In this document: one piece after another, positions 13,261 to 25,267 of the stretch
Layout of the letters: every line of letters begins with the position of its first letter
How positions within the stretch are numbered: the first letter of the stretch is position 1
DNA from: Magnolia sinica
Lineage: Eukaryota > Streptophyta > Magnoliopsida > Magnoliales > Magnoliaceae
Assembly: GCF_029962835.1 (NCBI RefSeq)
Contig: NC_080574.1
Span: forward strand, 26,820,001-26,884,000
Reading direction: 5' to 3'
DNA length: 64,000 bases
Made by a program: the position numbers and the translations under genes
The notes under the pieces: generated by a model
Database searches by the model: none
Told to the model about the DNA's origin: nothing
Seen by the model: the letters and a program-made list of their open reading frames with translations, nothing else

Positions 13261-13469
13261 TGCAAATAACTGAATGAGCCTAACATGAAATTGAACAAAA
13301 AACATAAATATGAGCTTGATCCAAAATTTATATGGCCTATAAAAAAAAATTTAGTTTACAATTTATGACAATTTATTCAAATATACTTGTAGTGTGTGTT
13401 TTCTTCGATAGAGGCACAATTTTCATCATTTTTCGACAAGCTAAAATGAAAACACAGAAATAACGGTTT

Positions 13470-13690
13470 GGTGGAAAGATATTTTTATATGAAGAAAAGA
13501 GAAAATTTTAAAAAATAAATTTTAGGTAGATAGGTATTGCTATATGAAGATAATAGAAGATTTCGAAAAATGAATTTTAAGTAAAGGGTTATTACTGTAT
13601 AAAGAGGAGAATAGATTCTAAAAAATAGGTTTTTGTAAAAAAATGGATTTCTATAAGAAATGAGAGAAGATTACAAAAAATAGATTTATA
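13470..13690. repeat. Degenerate AT-rich tandem repeat, about 55-bp units
   Basis: Four diverged units share the pattern GGTATT-x-TATATGAAGA ... AGAAGATT ... AAAAAATAGATTT in the same order. They are too diverged for exact boundaries. Confidence 0.55.
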
Positions 13691-13848
13691 TCGCAGGGGT
13701 ATTTTTATCCAGGATAAAGTAATGGTTTAGTCTTGGAAAATAAAGCTTGGGAGCATTTAGAAAAGCCAGTGGGTGAATTGTGAGATTTCCAGTGAGAAAA
13801 ATCTCTTCGAAGGGAAAGGGATTGGCTACTCCCCCTATGTGGTCAATG

Positions 13849-14272
13849 CTCTGTGGGCTCCACCATGATGCATGTGTTTCATCCATGTCGTACACCCATT
13901 ATTCTGGATCATTTTATGGTATGAGCCTAAAAACGAGGTTGATCCAAATCTCAAGTGGACCGCACAATGTTGATTGAACGCCCACCATTAAAAACTTCTT
14001 AGGTGCCATAAAAGTTTTGGATCAAGCTGATATATATTTTTTCCCTTCATCTAAGTCTGTACGACCCAATCAATAAGTTAGATGTCAAATAACCATTACA
14101 GTGGGCCCTAGGAGGTTTTTAATGGTGGAATTCAATCACTATTGTTTTCCCATGGTGTGGTCCACCTGAGATTTATATCTACCTCATTTTTGGGATCAAG
14201 CCCTAAAATTATCTTTCAAAATGGATGGACGGCGTGGATAAAACACTTACATCATGGTGGGGTCCACATAGC
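13849..14272. mobile_element. Fold-back (long inverted repeat) element, copy A
   Basis: The left end GTGGGCTCCACCATGATGCA is the near reverse complement of the right end CATCATGGTGGGGTCCACAT. The arms of about 200 bp then stay complementary: GATCCAAATCTCAAGTGGAC pairs with GGTCCACCTGAGATTTATAT. There is no coding potential. It belongs to the family seen at least ten times in this window. Confidence 0.75.
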
Positions 14273-14489
14273 ACCGACCACTAGCCACCTGGCTGGCGGT
14301 GGCCTCACTAGCCAAACCGCGTCCCATATAAAGATTCGGATCCATGCTGGGTCCAATAGTCTAAAATCACACGGATTGAGCAACCCTAATCATCCATTTT
14401 ATCAAGTAAAATAGTGAGTGATGCAAGTTCTGCACATCTCCACTAGTTTTACCCATCCACCAAGGGCGCACGGCTTCGATGGATCCCCT

Positions 14490-14880
14490 TTGGGGCCATC
14501 TTTATGTATGTTCCGTGCATCCACACTGTTCATTCATTCCACAGCTCACTTTTGGGTATGATTCAAAAAATTAAGTAGATCCAAATCTCAGGTGTACCAT
14601 ACCATAGGAAATAATGATGATTGACTATTAAAAACTTTTTATAAGCCACAAAAGTTTTGGATCACACAATGATTGTGTTCCCTTTGTCCAGGCCTATCAC
14701 ATTATCAACAGGTTGGATGGAATTAAACATTCCTACGCCCCCGAAAAGTATTTAATGGTAAGTATTCATTCACCATTTCATGTGTAGTCCACTTTAAATT
14801 TGGATATGCTTTCACTTTTGGGTTCATGCACTAAAATGAGCTGTAAAATTGGATGGACCCACCTAGCGGGCCCTAAGGAC
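14490..14880. mobile_element. Fold-back element, degraded copy B
   Basis: It carries the core words of the family in order: ATGTATGTTCCGTGCATCC, GATCCAAATCTCAGGTGTAC, AAAAGTTTTGGATCA, then the complementary arm ending near AGCGGGCCC. The outer ends have decayed. Confidence 0.6.
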
Positions 14881-15206
14881 TCACATGGAACCCACAACAA
14901 TTTCGAACTTCTTTAAAAATACTACCAACAGAGAATAAAAAAAAAAGAAGCTAAAAAAAACATGGATCGACTAGAATTTCCATCCATTTCATGAGCCAAT
15001 AGTTCATAACAGGGCACGGCACAGCCATGGAATTCAATGAAAAGTTCCCAAGCATGGTCTTGGTAGCTGATTGGGAAACATTGCCTATCCAATTTTTCCA
15101 TTCACCATGGTCATGGCATTTTCAATTTCAATGCCTTCTTTTTTTATTTTTCTTTTTTACTTTCAATATTATCTCAATTTAGCTTTGAAACAAGTCCAAA
15201 ATCTAA

Positions 15207-15782
15207 GGGCGTATTTGGGCAGTGGGATTAGAAGGGATTAGGTGGCATGGGATTCATCTGGTCCTGTGACAATTCCACTCCATGTTTGGGAATAGATTAG
15301 ATGGAATTGTATTGGGTCGTGGGTCAATTTCACTCAATGTTAGCAAGTTGTACGTCTCACTATGATGTGTGGGCTATATCCACACCGCCCACCCATTTTT
15401 TGAGATTATCTTAGGGCATGGGCAAATCAGTTAAATCTAAAGCTCAAGTGGACCCCACCATAGAAAGCAACGGGGATTGAATACCTACCACTGAAAACTT
15501 CTTTGAGGCCACATAGGTTTTAGATCTACCTCATTTTTAGGCGTATGCCATAAAATGAGGCTACAAAATAAATGAACGATTTAAATATAACATGTGTGTT
15601 ATTCTCAGTAATTTTAAATGATGGTGGGTATATCCATTCAATGTACCACCGTACTACCAACAAAGCATGACATTAATCTTATCTCATGGCAAGAGGGGAC
15701 AATCCCTGCCATGGGGTAATAATTATGTTTTTTGAATCCCATCCCCCATAATCCCTTCTAATCCCACCGCCCAAACACGCCT
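15207..15782. mobile_element. Harbinger/Tourist-type MITE with a nested fold-back repeat
   Basis: Terminal inverted repeats of about 35 bp begin GGGCGTATTTGGGC on the left and, read from the right end, AGGCGTGTTTGGGC, then GGGATTAGAAGGGATTA on both sides. The element is flanked by TAA at 15204-15206 and 15783-15785, the 3-bp target duplication typical of PIF/Harbinger elements. Fold-back family sequence occupies the middle (about 15340-15660). Confidence 0.8.
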
Positions 15783-16879
15783 TAAGGGATCTGACCAAAG
15801 TAGCCTTGTCATATAGTCAAACACCTTGAAAATTAGGATTTCTAAAAAATGCCCTAGCTACCTCCATGACACAAATTTCTAAAAAGTTATGATGAAATTG
15901 CCTCTATTTGGAGGCCAGTGCATGCACATATAGCCTTTTTCTTCTTCGTTTTCAAACGTATCTTACAAGGACCTATCATCACTACTACCCATTTGATTAC
16001 ATTTTTCAGTGTACGATTATTACCATTAACTTTTTCAGCATACGGGCACCAACAACAACTTTTATAGGCCTAAAAACAAATGTTTTTTTTTAACTTTAAC
16101 AACTATAATTTTTAGAAATAAAAGTCATTGTTGGGTGGAAGGCAACTTTGATTTTTTTTTTTTTTTTCAAAATAGTATTTTTTTTACAGATGAAAGCAAC
16201 TTTGAATTATGGATAGAGAGGAATGGTCATGGTTATTGTCCTGATAGAGAAATGATTGCAGGAAGGAATTTTAAGTCAAGATTAATGACTGTGGTTATCA
16301 TGTGGAAGGCAATGAAAGAAAATTTTAGATTTTATAATATATTGCTTTGAAAGACCGTGAACATATATCATTAGTTAAGAGTTGAGGTTACCATGTGTTA
16401 AGGGTCTATGTTGTGATTGACATGTGTTGAATGTCAAGGTTGTCTTGTGTTAAGAGTTGTGAAGCCCATACGGGATATGTGTCAACTCTACTTTATTTAT
16501 TGGATTTAAATTTTAATTTAACATCATGGGTCAAAGAATGAGTTGCATCCAAAAATTCTATAGCAACAAAGTTTTGAATGATAGATTTTTAATCTCACCG
16601 CGTGGCGTGCTTAAGCCTTTGATATGCCTTATTTTTTGGTTGATGCTTTAAAATGATCTTTCTAAATGGATGAACCACGTAAATAAAATACACCACAGGG
16701 GGCCTCATAACACCATCCGTCTTTGGATGTGTCCTGCTACCCAAGCTATGCGGACTTCAAGCAAAAGCCTTTTGCAACGCCACCGAAACCAAAATTGGGT
16801 CCACTATGAAGTTTGTGAGAAATCCATTCCATCCATCCATTTTAAAAGATCATGTTAAAATATAAGACAAAATTTTGAA

Positions 16880-17252
16880 AGATCATGTTAAAATATGAGA
16901 CACAAAATTAGACCGATCTGAAACTCAAGTGGGCCACATGATCAGAAATAGGTGGCCTACCATTCAAACCTTTCTAAAGCTCCGTAGGTGTGTTTATAGG
17001 CAATAGAAAGTCCATAAAATAGCCCAAATGCTAATAAGGTCCTTACCACAGTAATGATGAACTGAAAAAACAAAAATATTAGCATGATCAAAAGCTCCTG
17101 CAGCCCCATAAATGTTTCAATGGTGGACTATTGTGTGGCTCACTTGAGCTTTGGATTTATTTACCTCAATTTTGAGCTCATGTCATAAAATGATTTGGCA
17201 AAACATGTAAACAGTGAATTTCTCACAAACAATATAGTGGGCCCCCATGGTA
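16880..17252. mobile_element. Fold-back element, degraded copy D
   Basis: The arms GAAACTCAAGTGGGCCACAT and GTGTGGCTCACTTGAGCTTT are reverse complements, and the right arm ends at a GTGGGCCCCC block. The left end has decayed. Confidence 0.55.
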
Positions 17253-17736
17253 TTTACCCCATCTGAATCCCTCCGGCAATCACACACCGGGCTCAAGGTC
17301 CAAAAATTGTAAAAAAGCTGTCAGGGGGTTATCGCCGGAATATTTTTTTAAGTCCCAATTTTGAGGGCATTTGGCATCACCACGTGGCTAATTTGGTCAA
17401 AATCCCATATCTTAAACATCACTTTTTAGACCTTCGTTCAATACCAATGCTGCATTCTCAACCTGCACTAGAATGTCACTGATCAAAGGGTTTGGATCTC
17501 CAATCTGAGATTTTCACAGCATCGATCCCTAGTGGGGGTGGCTAACATGGAGTGTGTGTACTGACATGAAGAGATTTGAGAGTTGCACAAGACATGAAGA
17601 GATTCACACTATATATATCATTTGAAATCCATAGCACATATACATGGAAAAGGGACCAGATGTGAAACATATAGACAAACTCCGATACAGAAAATGAGGT
17701 TGACATGATACATAAGTCGATGTCCTTGACTGGAGT

Positions 17737-20700
17737 TCAAACATCTGCAACTGGCTCTTGATTCTCAGAAAGCAACCAACTCACGTATTTTGATGCATCA
17801 TCCAAAACAGAATCCTGACCTGGAGGAACAACCCTCTTTCGCAGCAGAGTCTCCACGGTCACAAGCTTCCTTTTACATCCACCCCTAGGTCTCGAGCGAA
17901 ATTGCTCATCGGATTCTAAAAAGTCGCCCTGCAATCAAAACCCACAAACCATCACTCATACCACAACGAGAAATGCTTCAAAAGGCCAAGATAACCATAA
18001 ATTAAGAGCTTGAACTCCATTCCAAGTAGCACATAGACAAATCACCTGAATATAAACATGGGCACCGGATCTCTCATGATTATCTCTCACATGTCTATAG
18101 GAAAACTTCTGCCCACATCCTGAGACTCGACACTTAAATGGTCTGAGCTCAAGGTGGACAGCCTTTACATGCTGCTTGAGGTTTGATCTCTGCAAAAGAA
18201 CATAAAACAATAGCGGAGGGCCAATTAGCAAACAAGAATTGCATATATGGTAATATCCCATTTCATCACCACTGTGGAATTGTCATTATTATTATTACTG
18301 TGGAATTGATCAGGCAGTTTTCTTGCCTTGTCAAATGCCTTTTGGCCTTTTAATGGGTTTGTCAACGTACTGGGCAGTGTTGGATTTACAAGTGGTAACT
18401 GAGTTAAGGTCTAGTTGTCCACAACAATATGGGTTGAGGCTTTAAAGCCATGATCTTGCTTCCAGAGAATTACAGACCAACTACCATTCTACCAAATAAA
18501 CCTCTTTTTCCTTTCATCAACATTATATCCTTAACCCTGAGAATGATATTATTATTATTATTATTTTATTTTTTAAAAATCAAGACAGGAATAATGTAAC
18601 AAGGATGTTAGCAGAATCATACATTTGAAAATTTGTGGAGGCAGCCTTCATAACTGCACTTGATCCTCTCAACTTCTTCTTCATCATGGGTGCGTAGATG
18701 GCGCTTGATATTTTTCTTCAATTGTTTAGTCCCGCAGACCTCACAAGGAATATATTGGTGGCAGGAGAGGAGGTGAGTCTTGAGACATTTGGCATTCGAG
18801 AAAGTTTTCATGCAGCCTGGTTCAAGGCAGACAGCTTCCACAGAATCCAGTTTAACTGTGATAGGGAAAAAAAATAACAGAGTTTACGCAGATATTCAAT
18901 CAACGAAATAGAAAATTGAAGAAATAAAAGTTAAGACATCAAATAAATTAACAAAGATCACTGCCACAGGCAACATAGGATGATTAAACGCAAGTTTGAA
19001 GTTGGAAAACAAATGCAGGGACGAAAGGCAAACAATGGGATGGGCACCCAATGTACAAATGCATCTGAGGATGAGAAGTTCAACAAATTGACTGCCATAA
19101 ATACTTACCATGTGAATCCTCATGCTTCCTCAACTTCGATGCATACTTAAATGCCTTTCCACATCCAAACTCCTGGCAAATGTGCTGCTTCTGACCTTCA
19201 CTGGCAGCCACAGGAGACTCATCATCGTGCAATTCCTTCACATGACGTGTCATATTTCCCTGGAAAACGAACTTGCGATTGCAGCTCTCTACCGGGCATG
19301 TGAAGTGTTTCCCTTGGTGCTGGAGCAAGTGCCGAGTCAAATGGTCTTTCCGTCTATAGCTAGAATGGCAATTATCCAATGGGCAAGCAAAAGGCCTCTA
19401 CAACAAGTAGGAAAGGGATGACCAATTTCAGGATACACGGCTTGTTTAAAATATATTAAGCAAATGACCATGACTTTAAATGGAAAGATCCTGAGTAATT
19501 GAGAACTTGAAACAAAAGTATGGACCAAATGGCACAATAAGCTTTAAATATTTTATACAAAGCAAGTGACCATGTCTTTAAATGAACCAACTCCGGTAAA
19601 GTAAAAACATAGATATTGCAGTCTTCCTTTTTCTCTCATTTCCTTTCTTTTTTTTTTTGAACAAACCACACAACTTCTATTAATTGAAAAGGGAAATGAG
19701 CTGAGCTATTTAAACAGAGAAGGAAACTTTCAGCTCAGGTCATCAAAGAGATTGCCAAATGTTTATCATAATCCAACATGACACACCTATTCAAGTATCT
19801 AGATAATAAATAAAACAAGCCCACATGACAACATCAGCCAGAATAATCTCTTAAAATATAAACTCAACATATCTACAAAAGGAAACCTCCAAAACATTTT
19901 TTCTGGTTGTTGATAGAACTCTAGTTTCTAACAGGCTACAGATAATACAAATGCCATAGATAAAACATTTGCATGGTTACAAGACTTAAACAAGCATCAA
20001 CCAATCCTACACAACTTCCCAACTTCAGGACAGAAAGCAGGACATGCAAACTACCTGATTTATCAGCTTGGGAACAAAATTCATGAGGAAGAAAACAGGC
20101 ATTATGATAGAATAATAATATGAAATCAACAGCTACAAATCAATAACAATTGAACCAAATTCCAACAAAACTAATTCAAAGCTCGCATGCAATGGCCAAT
20201 ATTTCCAAAACAAATTTATATGTAATATGCCAAGAATAGAAATGCATTTATGGAATGGTTATAAAAAGACCTTACAGAATAACAAGGTGCGTGACTGAGG
20301 CTAGCTTGAAGGAGCTTCACAGGAGGTCCCCCACCCTGATACTAGTCCATTCAAGACCTTTGCATTTTGGAGTTCTTTAGATGGGATCCAATGCTTCACG
20401 CTATACATCCAGGTTTCTACATGATTTTCATCACATAAAAAAACAAAAACCTGCAAAAGTCTCCATCTTCAGACCATAGATACAGAAAGGCAGAAGAAAG
20501 TAAAAACTCAGAGAACATCTACTCATTGAAAGGCAAAAATCCAAAAACCTATTTTCAGATGTCAAAAATACCAAGAATAAAATAAAATAAAACACTAACT
20601 ACTACACTACATTTTTATTTTAAAACCCTCAAATCTTGTGATACATGAATTCCCACCTATTCCTGATAAAACAACAATTCTTGGAACATCTGAAGAAAAA

Positions 20701-22366
20701 CCTCCAATGTCTCCTTCTGGGAGAAAGAAGGCTTCCCCGTTAATAAACTTTATTTAAGAATTATTAATATTTTCATTTAAAAAAACACGAGTTCCTGATG
20801 CAAAGAGCCAAACTGCCCGCACTCCTTGGACAACATATCGGCAAGGAAATAGCCTCTCTTCCAACTTGAGTGAACAAAGCCTAGGGGCAAGAAAATGTGC
20901 CTAGAGGCAAAAGAACCATTTTTGTTTAACAAAAAGCTCAACTCCCTCTGAAACCACTTTTTTCCGCCCAATCACTAACACTGCATAATTCCCCTCTGCT
21001 ACAACTTTGCCATTGAAACTGCTACTGAAAAAACAAAGTGCTCTTCTGAGAGAGAGTACCTATGCAAATGAACCTCATTAATGAACAAGAGGACGTCGTA
21101 TACTTGTGTTGGAATAGCTGTACATGCACAGCCAAGCATTCACATAAGTTTTATCTGCATCCCATCTAATGTGAATCTTGATCATCAATAAATAGCAGAT
21201 TCCTTTCTTGTCCTCAGGAAATCTCAATAGCCATGTATACTAGATAGTGAGAGGATGCTGAAAATCTTTTCAAACAAAAAGAACCAACTATTAAACAAAC
21301 ACAACTGCAAGGACTCATTTCGCAAAAAGAGATGTCTAGGAGAGCAATCATCCACATATTCGCTTCATTATTTTTCGTCTTCACTAATCTTTTGTTGTCA
21401 AAAACCATTTACTTGTTTTGCATTTCTCTTTCCACATATAGCTCTTTTCCTTCTTTCTAGCAAAAACCATGACCAAGGTTAGTGCAAAACCATCTCCCGA
21501 ATAACTCAGATCATCCAACGCTAATGATTCAACTACAGAAGGTAAGTCACCATCCACACCATTCATCTTCAGTGTCCCACCTGGTATACAGCTTTTCTAG
21601 TGATATTAGCCGCACCACCCAACAACCCAAACCATCTCTCAATAACCTCAAATGATTGTTCATCACAGATGGTAATTCCTGCCTACCATCATCGAAAGCC
21701 AAATATAACCAGCTGATTTCACGGACGCACCCATTCCAAACGGGTGAGTCAGCTCCATGCCGAACCATAAATACAGGTTATAACCCCACACCTCAGAAAC
21801 CTTAACATGCTTTACGGAATCTTTTTTCAATAGATCACAAAAAACTCTTCCAATACGTGCAAAAATTATTCAATAAATTGGAAAAAAAAAAGATCTCAGA
21901 ATTCCAACAGAAAATATAAAGAGGATAGAAAGAAAAAACACCTCAAGAGAATGGCTTTGCATATGTTGCTTCAGATAGGCCGGTTTCCGGAAACTCGCAC
22001 CACACTCTTCGCATGTATGCAACGAGGTACGCTCATCACTGTCGCTGATTTCTTTATCTTCCATCTCGTCCTGCGGAATAGGAAATGGAGATGAATTAAA
22101 ACTCAAAATCAAAATGAAATCTTTGTTTTCAAAATCTTCTAGCGGCAAAATAATAATAATAACCCTAGATATTGAGAAAATACCTTGTGATGAGATAGGA
22201 GGTGGGCCGCGATAAGAGATCTCTTAGACCTGCAAATCCCACAGAAATCGCAGTAATAACGCCTTATATCTCTGGACTTAGGCGTCGAAGGAGCTGCATC
22301 TCCTTCATCTCTGCATTTAGGCGTCGAAGGAGATGCATCTCCTTCTCGGTTCCCTCTTTCTCCCAT
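17737..22366 (-). CDS. TFIIIA: Transcription factor IIIA, nine C2H2 zinc fingers
   Basis: 5S rRNA gene transcription factor, which also binds 5S rRNA. Coding exons: 22366-22184, 22070-21942, 19397-19109, 18855-18623, 18189-18046, 17928-17737. All have GT..AG borders and together give 389 residues, close to other plant TFIIIAs. Nine fingers are visible: [145 protein letters not shown] and [14 protein letters not shown]. The long insert between fingers 4 and 5 and the basic C-terminal region (RPRGGCKRK) are plant-like. An upstream in-frame TTG (22381) is not a start; the first ATG is at 22366. Expression is probably controlled by the 5S-mimic exon in the 2.5-kb intron after finger 2. Confidence 0.96.
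17929..19108 (-). other. Other TFIIIA introns
   Basis: Short introns between the last four coding exons (17929-18045, 18190-18622, 18856-19108). No elements were seen except an ATT repeat near 18549-18565. Confidence 0.6.
19398..21941 (-). other. TFIIIA intron around the 5S mimic
   Basis: A 2.5-kb intron. Besides the 5S mimic it has a T-rich stretch at 19649-19660 followed by AT-rich sequence. The minus-strand frame at 20971-20777 has [20 protein letters not shown], which weakly resembles the RNase H end of a plant LINE. The frames at 21768-21547 and 21566-21384 match nothing I recognise. Confidence 0.45.
20276..20416 (-). promoter_or_regulatory. P5SM: 5S rRNA-mimic alternative exon of TFIIIA
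   Basis: The minus strand holds a 5S rRNA-like segment: GGATCCCATC, then AGAACTCC, then ACTAGTATCAGGGTGG, GGACCTCCTG and GAAGC, in the order and spacing of plant 5S rRNA (GGATCCCATC, AGAACTCC, TAGTACTAGGATGG, GACCTCCTGGGAAG). It is bounded by an acceptor (CATGTAG, ending at 20417) and a donor (GTAAGG from 20275), so it forms a 141-nt cassette exon between the exons for fingers 2 and 3. Published work on land-plant TFIIIA describes this mimic: ribosomal protein L5 binds it and switches splicing, and inclusion gives a premature stop and mRNA decay. All three frames of this cassette contain a stop. The exact exon edges are predicted. Confidence 0.9.
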
Positions 22367-22415
22367 CGGATCTAACACCAAAATCCCTCCAAAAAAAGGA
22401 AAATCGTCCGTCCAG

Positions 22416-22494
22416 GGTTTTAGGGTTCTTCAGATGAAGCAAGTGCAGTGCAGGATCTAGGGTTAAAAGGGGATCCTTGCTTCGCTTATATAGC
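22416..22494 (-). promoter_or_regulatory. TFIIIA core promoter: TATA box and telo-box-like motifs
   Basis: The minus strand has CTATATAAG at 22494-22486, about 120 nt upstream of the ATG. It is followed by AACCCTAGA (about 22465-22456) and AACCCTAAAACCCTGG (about 22433-22417). AAACCCTA-type telo boxes near the start site are common in plant genes for ribosome and translation components, which fits TFIIIA. Confidence 0.6.
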
Positions 22495-22733
22495 AGGAGT
22501 TCTTTTTGCCTCTCGCGACACAGAGTCCATCGGTGCGTCGCTACCCACCGGGGTCCATATGCCGAGATAGTCCGATTATCTGAACCGTCTGTATTCTCGT
22601 TACTACCGTAAGTAAGCTAGTATCCCGTAATTACGCTTCATTGATGGCCAAGATGTGATTTTTAGATCCGAAAGCCATCCATTGGAAAATTGGACGGGAT
22701 TGCGTGGGTGGCACACACCACCGACCTCGGTGG

Positions 22734-22880
22734 TTGACGTGGCAAAGTTCTTCGGGCCCACCATGATGTATATCTTATATCCACACCGTCCATCTATTTT
22801 ACAAGATCAATTTAGGATCCAAACCAAAAATAAGGCAAATCAAAAGCTCAAGTGGACCACACCACAGAAAGCAGTGGGAC
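22734..22880. mobile_element. Fold-back element, left arm only (copy E)
   Basis: It starts TTGACGTGGCAAAGTTCTTC, then GGGCCCACCATGATGTAT, then the family arm to AAGTGGACCACACCACAGAA. The second arm is missing. Its end type matches the copy at 50140. Confidence 0.65.
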
Positions 22881-24219
22881 AATGACGCCCATAAGTGCTG
22901 CGCCGTATAGCTACAGTCCACCACATGTACGGTTCCGATCGTCGGACCACTCAGCATGGGCGCTATATCAGTCTGGCCAATCTGGACTGTTCATTATAAT
23001 TTTCATGTGCCGCCACTTAAAAATCAGCGATCATATGATAAAATGCATCCTCTTTCTTTTATCTATCCGTCCATTTTCCAAGCCATGGATGACATTTTAG
23101 TATTGTCTGATCAAAGTAAATATTCACGGTCCACTTTATTGGCTAAAAATCCGACAGCTAGAATCCCACCATCTACTATGATTTTTCATAGTAGCCAGTA
23201 AATGTTTCCGTACCGAATGGACAATTTCGATGGACCAATTTCATTTTCCAAAGGGTCCCGATAGAAGTATGAGCACTGTCGATATAGTGCTCGGGAAACA
23301 CTATCATTTATCTAATCCACATGTAACTGTCTAAATTTATGGTCAAAACATCATGGTGTGTCCTACATGAGTTTGGGTTCGTCATGATTTTTGGGTTGCA
23401 GGGTGAAGTTGAGGCAGCGTTTCTGATGAATGGGTTGGATTTTATACATGTTTACCGCAGTGGCACTCTGTTAGAGTGAGGCCCACCGATGGTTCGGACT
23501 TTGGACCGCTGCATGTATAATGTGGGCGCGGATCAGGTGGTGTTGCTACCAGCCCAGGCCAGTGATGACTGGCTCGGCATGGATCAATTATCAAGTGGGC
23601 CTCTCTGTCAATGGACAGTTCAAAAATACTTGCCAGAAACTCCAGTGGGAGACAGACGTAAAGCATGCCTTTGGCAAAGGGGCGTGCTTTATTGCACCAA
23701 ATATCATGAAATATCATAAAACTACACATACAAGTAGACGGATTAACCAAGAAATTTTATGATATTTTGGCAACCAAATGTACCCTTAATCTGGATTGGG
23801 CATCTCACCCGGCCAATTCCTATCTGCCTCCGAGTCAATCCGCACAATCCACACGGCTAAATTCGTGGGCCTAGCAGACCAAGGATAACATAAAAACCAC
23901 ACTGATTTAACTAACCTTATGTTTTCATCCATCAACCTCAAACTCCTGATCATTCCATTCACTGTCCCATACAGGGGCTCGCAATTGGATGGTTAGGATC
24001 ATCAAATCCACGTACCGGTGTGATTTCAATGCAAACACATTTCCAAGAGGCCCACTATAATTTGGGTGGGCTTACAAGATAACCCATTCATTTTAACGTG
24101 GATGAATGGAAAAACAATCCTAGCGGTCCATTCCAGGACTTTCGGCATTGAGCATTGGGAATGGACTTTTTCTGACATCCATTCATCACCCTAAAAGCCC
24201 TCCAATTAATGGCTAGGAC

Positions 24220-24898
24220 TAGAGGTGTACATGAACCGAGCTAGCTCGGTTAGCTCGCTCGACTCGACTCGAAAGAACTTGATTCGACTCAGATCGAAGC
24301 TGAGTTTGAGCTGATTTTTTGAGCACGAAAATGAGTTCGAGCTGGCCCCAGCTCAACTCGATTCGACTCGGATCGAACTAGTGCAGTGACTCAGTTAGCT
24401 GAGTATGAGCTGATTTTTTAAGCTTGAAAATGTGTTCGAGCTGGCCCCAGCTCAACTCGACTCGACTCAGATCAAATCCAGCTCGGATCGAACTAGTGCG
24501 GTGACTCAGTTACTTTGCTATTGATGTTGCTCACCAAGTGTTTGATGAAATGATTCAATGAAGTGTGGCCGGTGGCAAGGAAGGTATGTACATAAAACAA
24601 ATACCTTCTTTTTTCTTGGGTTTTATGTTGCTTAGAAGGTGTTTGATAAAATACTTGTAAAACCATTGCTTCTGTTTTACATACAGTGGGATTTTGAAGA
24701 TGCAGTCCAGGTGTTTGTGAAAATGCTGCACAGGGAAACTCAGCTCGATCTTGGCTCGAACTGGCCCTAGCTGTTGACCGAACCGAGCCGAGCTGGCCAG
24801 TCAGGCTCGAGGACTGAGCCGAGCCGAGTTCGAGCTGAGGTCAGCTAGTGGTCGAGCTGAGGCCAGCTCAACTCGGTTCTTCTCAATGTACACCCCTA
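24220..24898. mobile_element. Non-autonomous hAT transposon rich in GAGCTCG words
   Basis: Terminal inverted repeats are TAGAGGTGTACAT on the left and TAGGGGTGTACAT read from the right. The element is flanked by a perfect 8-bp direct repeat GCTAGGAC (24212-24219 and 24899-24906), the hAT signature. The interior has many short CGAGCTGAG, CTCGACTCG and CCGAGCCGAG words and no open frame for a transposase. Confidence 0.88.
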
Positions 24899-25267
24899 GC
24901 TAGGACAATGATTGCATCAGCCCAACTTCAATGCTCACACTGAGTGCCGAGTCTGAGCAAGTTACCTCCCAACATTAAAGGATGGTGAGCAAGAATCCCG
25001 TGAGCATTCCAAAATACAAAATTCAACTGCCATTTGAGATGCATGTAAAGATTCAGGCTGACCATTAACAGATGGTGCGGATATATAGATTAATCAGGGA
25101 AATGAAAATGGTAAAGTTAGAGGGAGAAAATTACACCTTAAGCTCTAAACAAGTCACGAATACATGTTTTAAAATGTAAATATTAGTAAAATTCCTGATA
25201 CATAATTTTACATACAAAAAAAAAAATGAAAAAAAAATAGAAAATAGAACTGCTGATGAAGAATTTA

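Larger units (their letters stand above)
12054..17736. other. MLH1-TFIIIA intergenic region
   Basis: A 5.7-kb spacer with no protein family recognised on either strand. It contains a possible CACTA terminus near 13083, a degenerate AT-rich tandem array (13470-13690), several fold-back repeats and one Harbinger-type MITE, each listed separately. The MLH1 promoter should lie in its first few hundred bases; no clear TATA box was seen. The stretch 12350-13080 shows nothing recognisable. Confidence 0.6.
22495..25267. other. TFIIIA-HDC1 spacer
   Basis: No gene was recognised. It contains half of a fold-back repeat (22734-22880), a hAT element (24220-24898) and unassigned sequence, with scattered CCCACC and GGCCCAC words from eroded fold-back copies around 23230-24080. 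Confidence 0.6.

Noticed and set aside
16135..16350. 71-codon open frame upstream of the TFIIIA 3' end
   Set aside because: It begins in a T-run translated as poly-Phe; no family or conserved context.
20276..20416. A genuine 5S rRNA gene
   Set aside because: It matches 5S rRNA only in blocks, lacks a proper internal control region and T-terminator, and has splice sites on both sides; a mimic exon of TFIIIA fits better.
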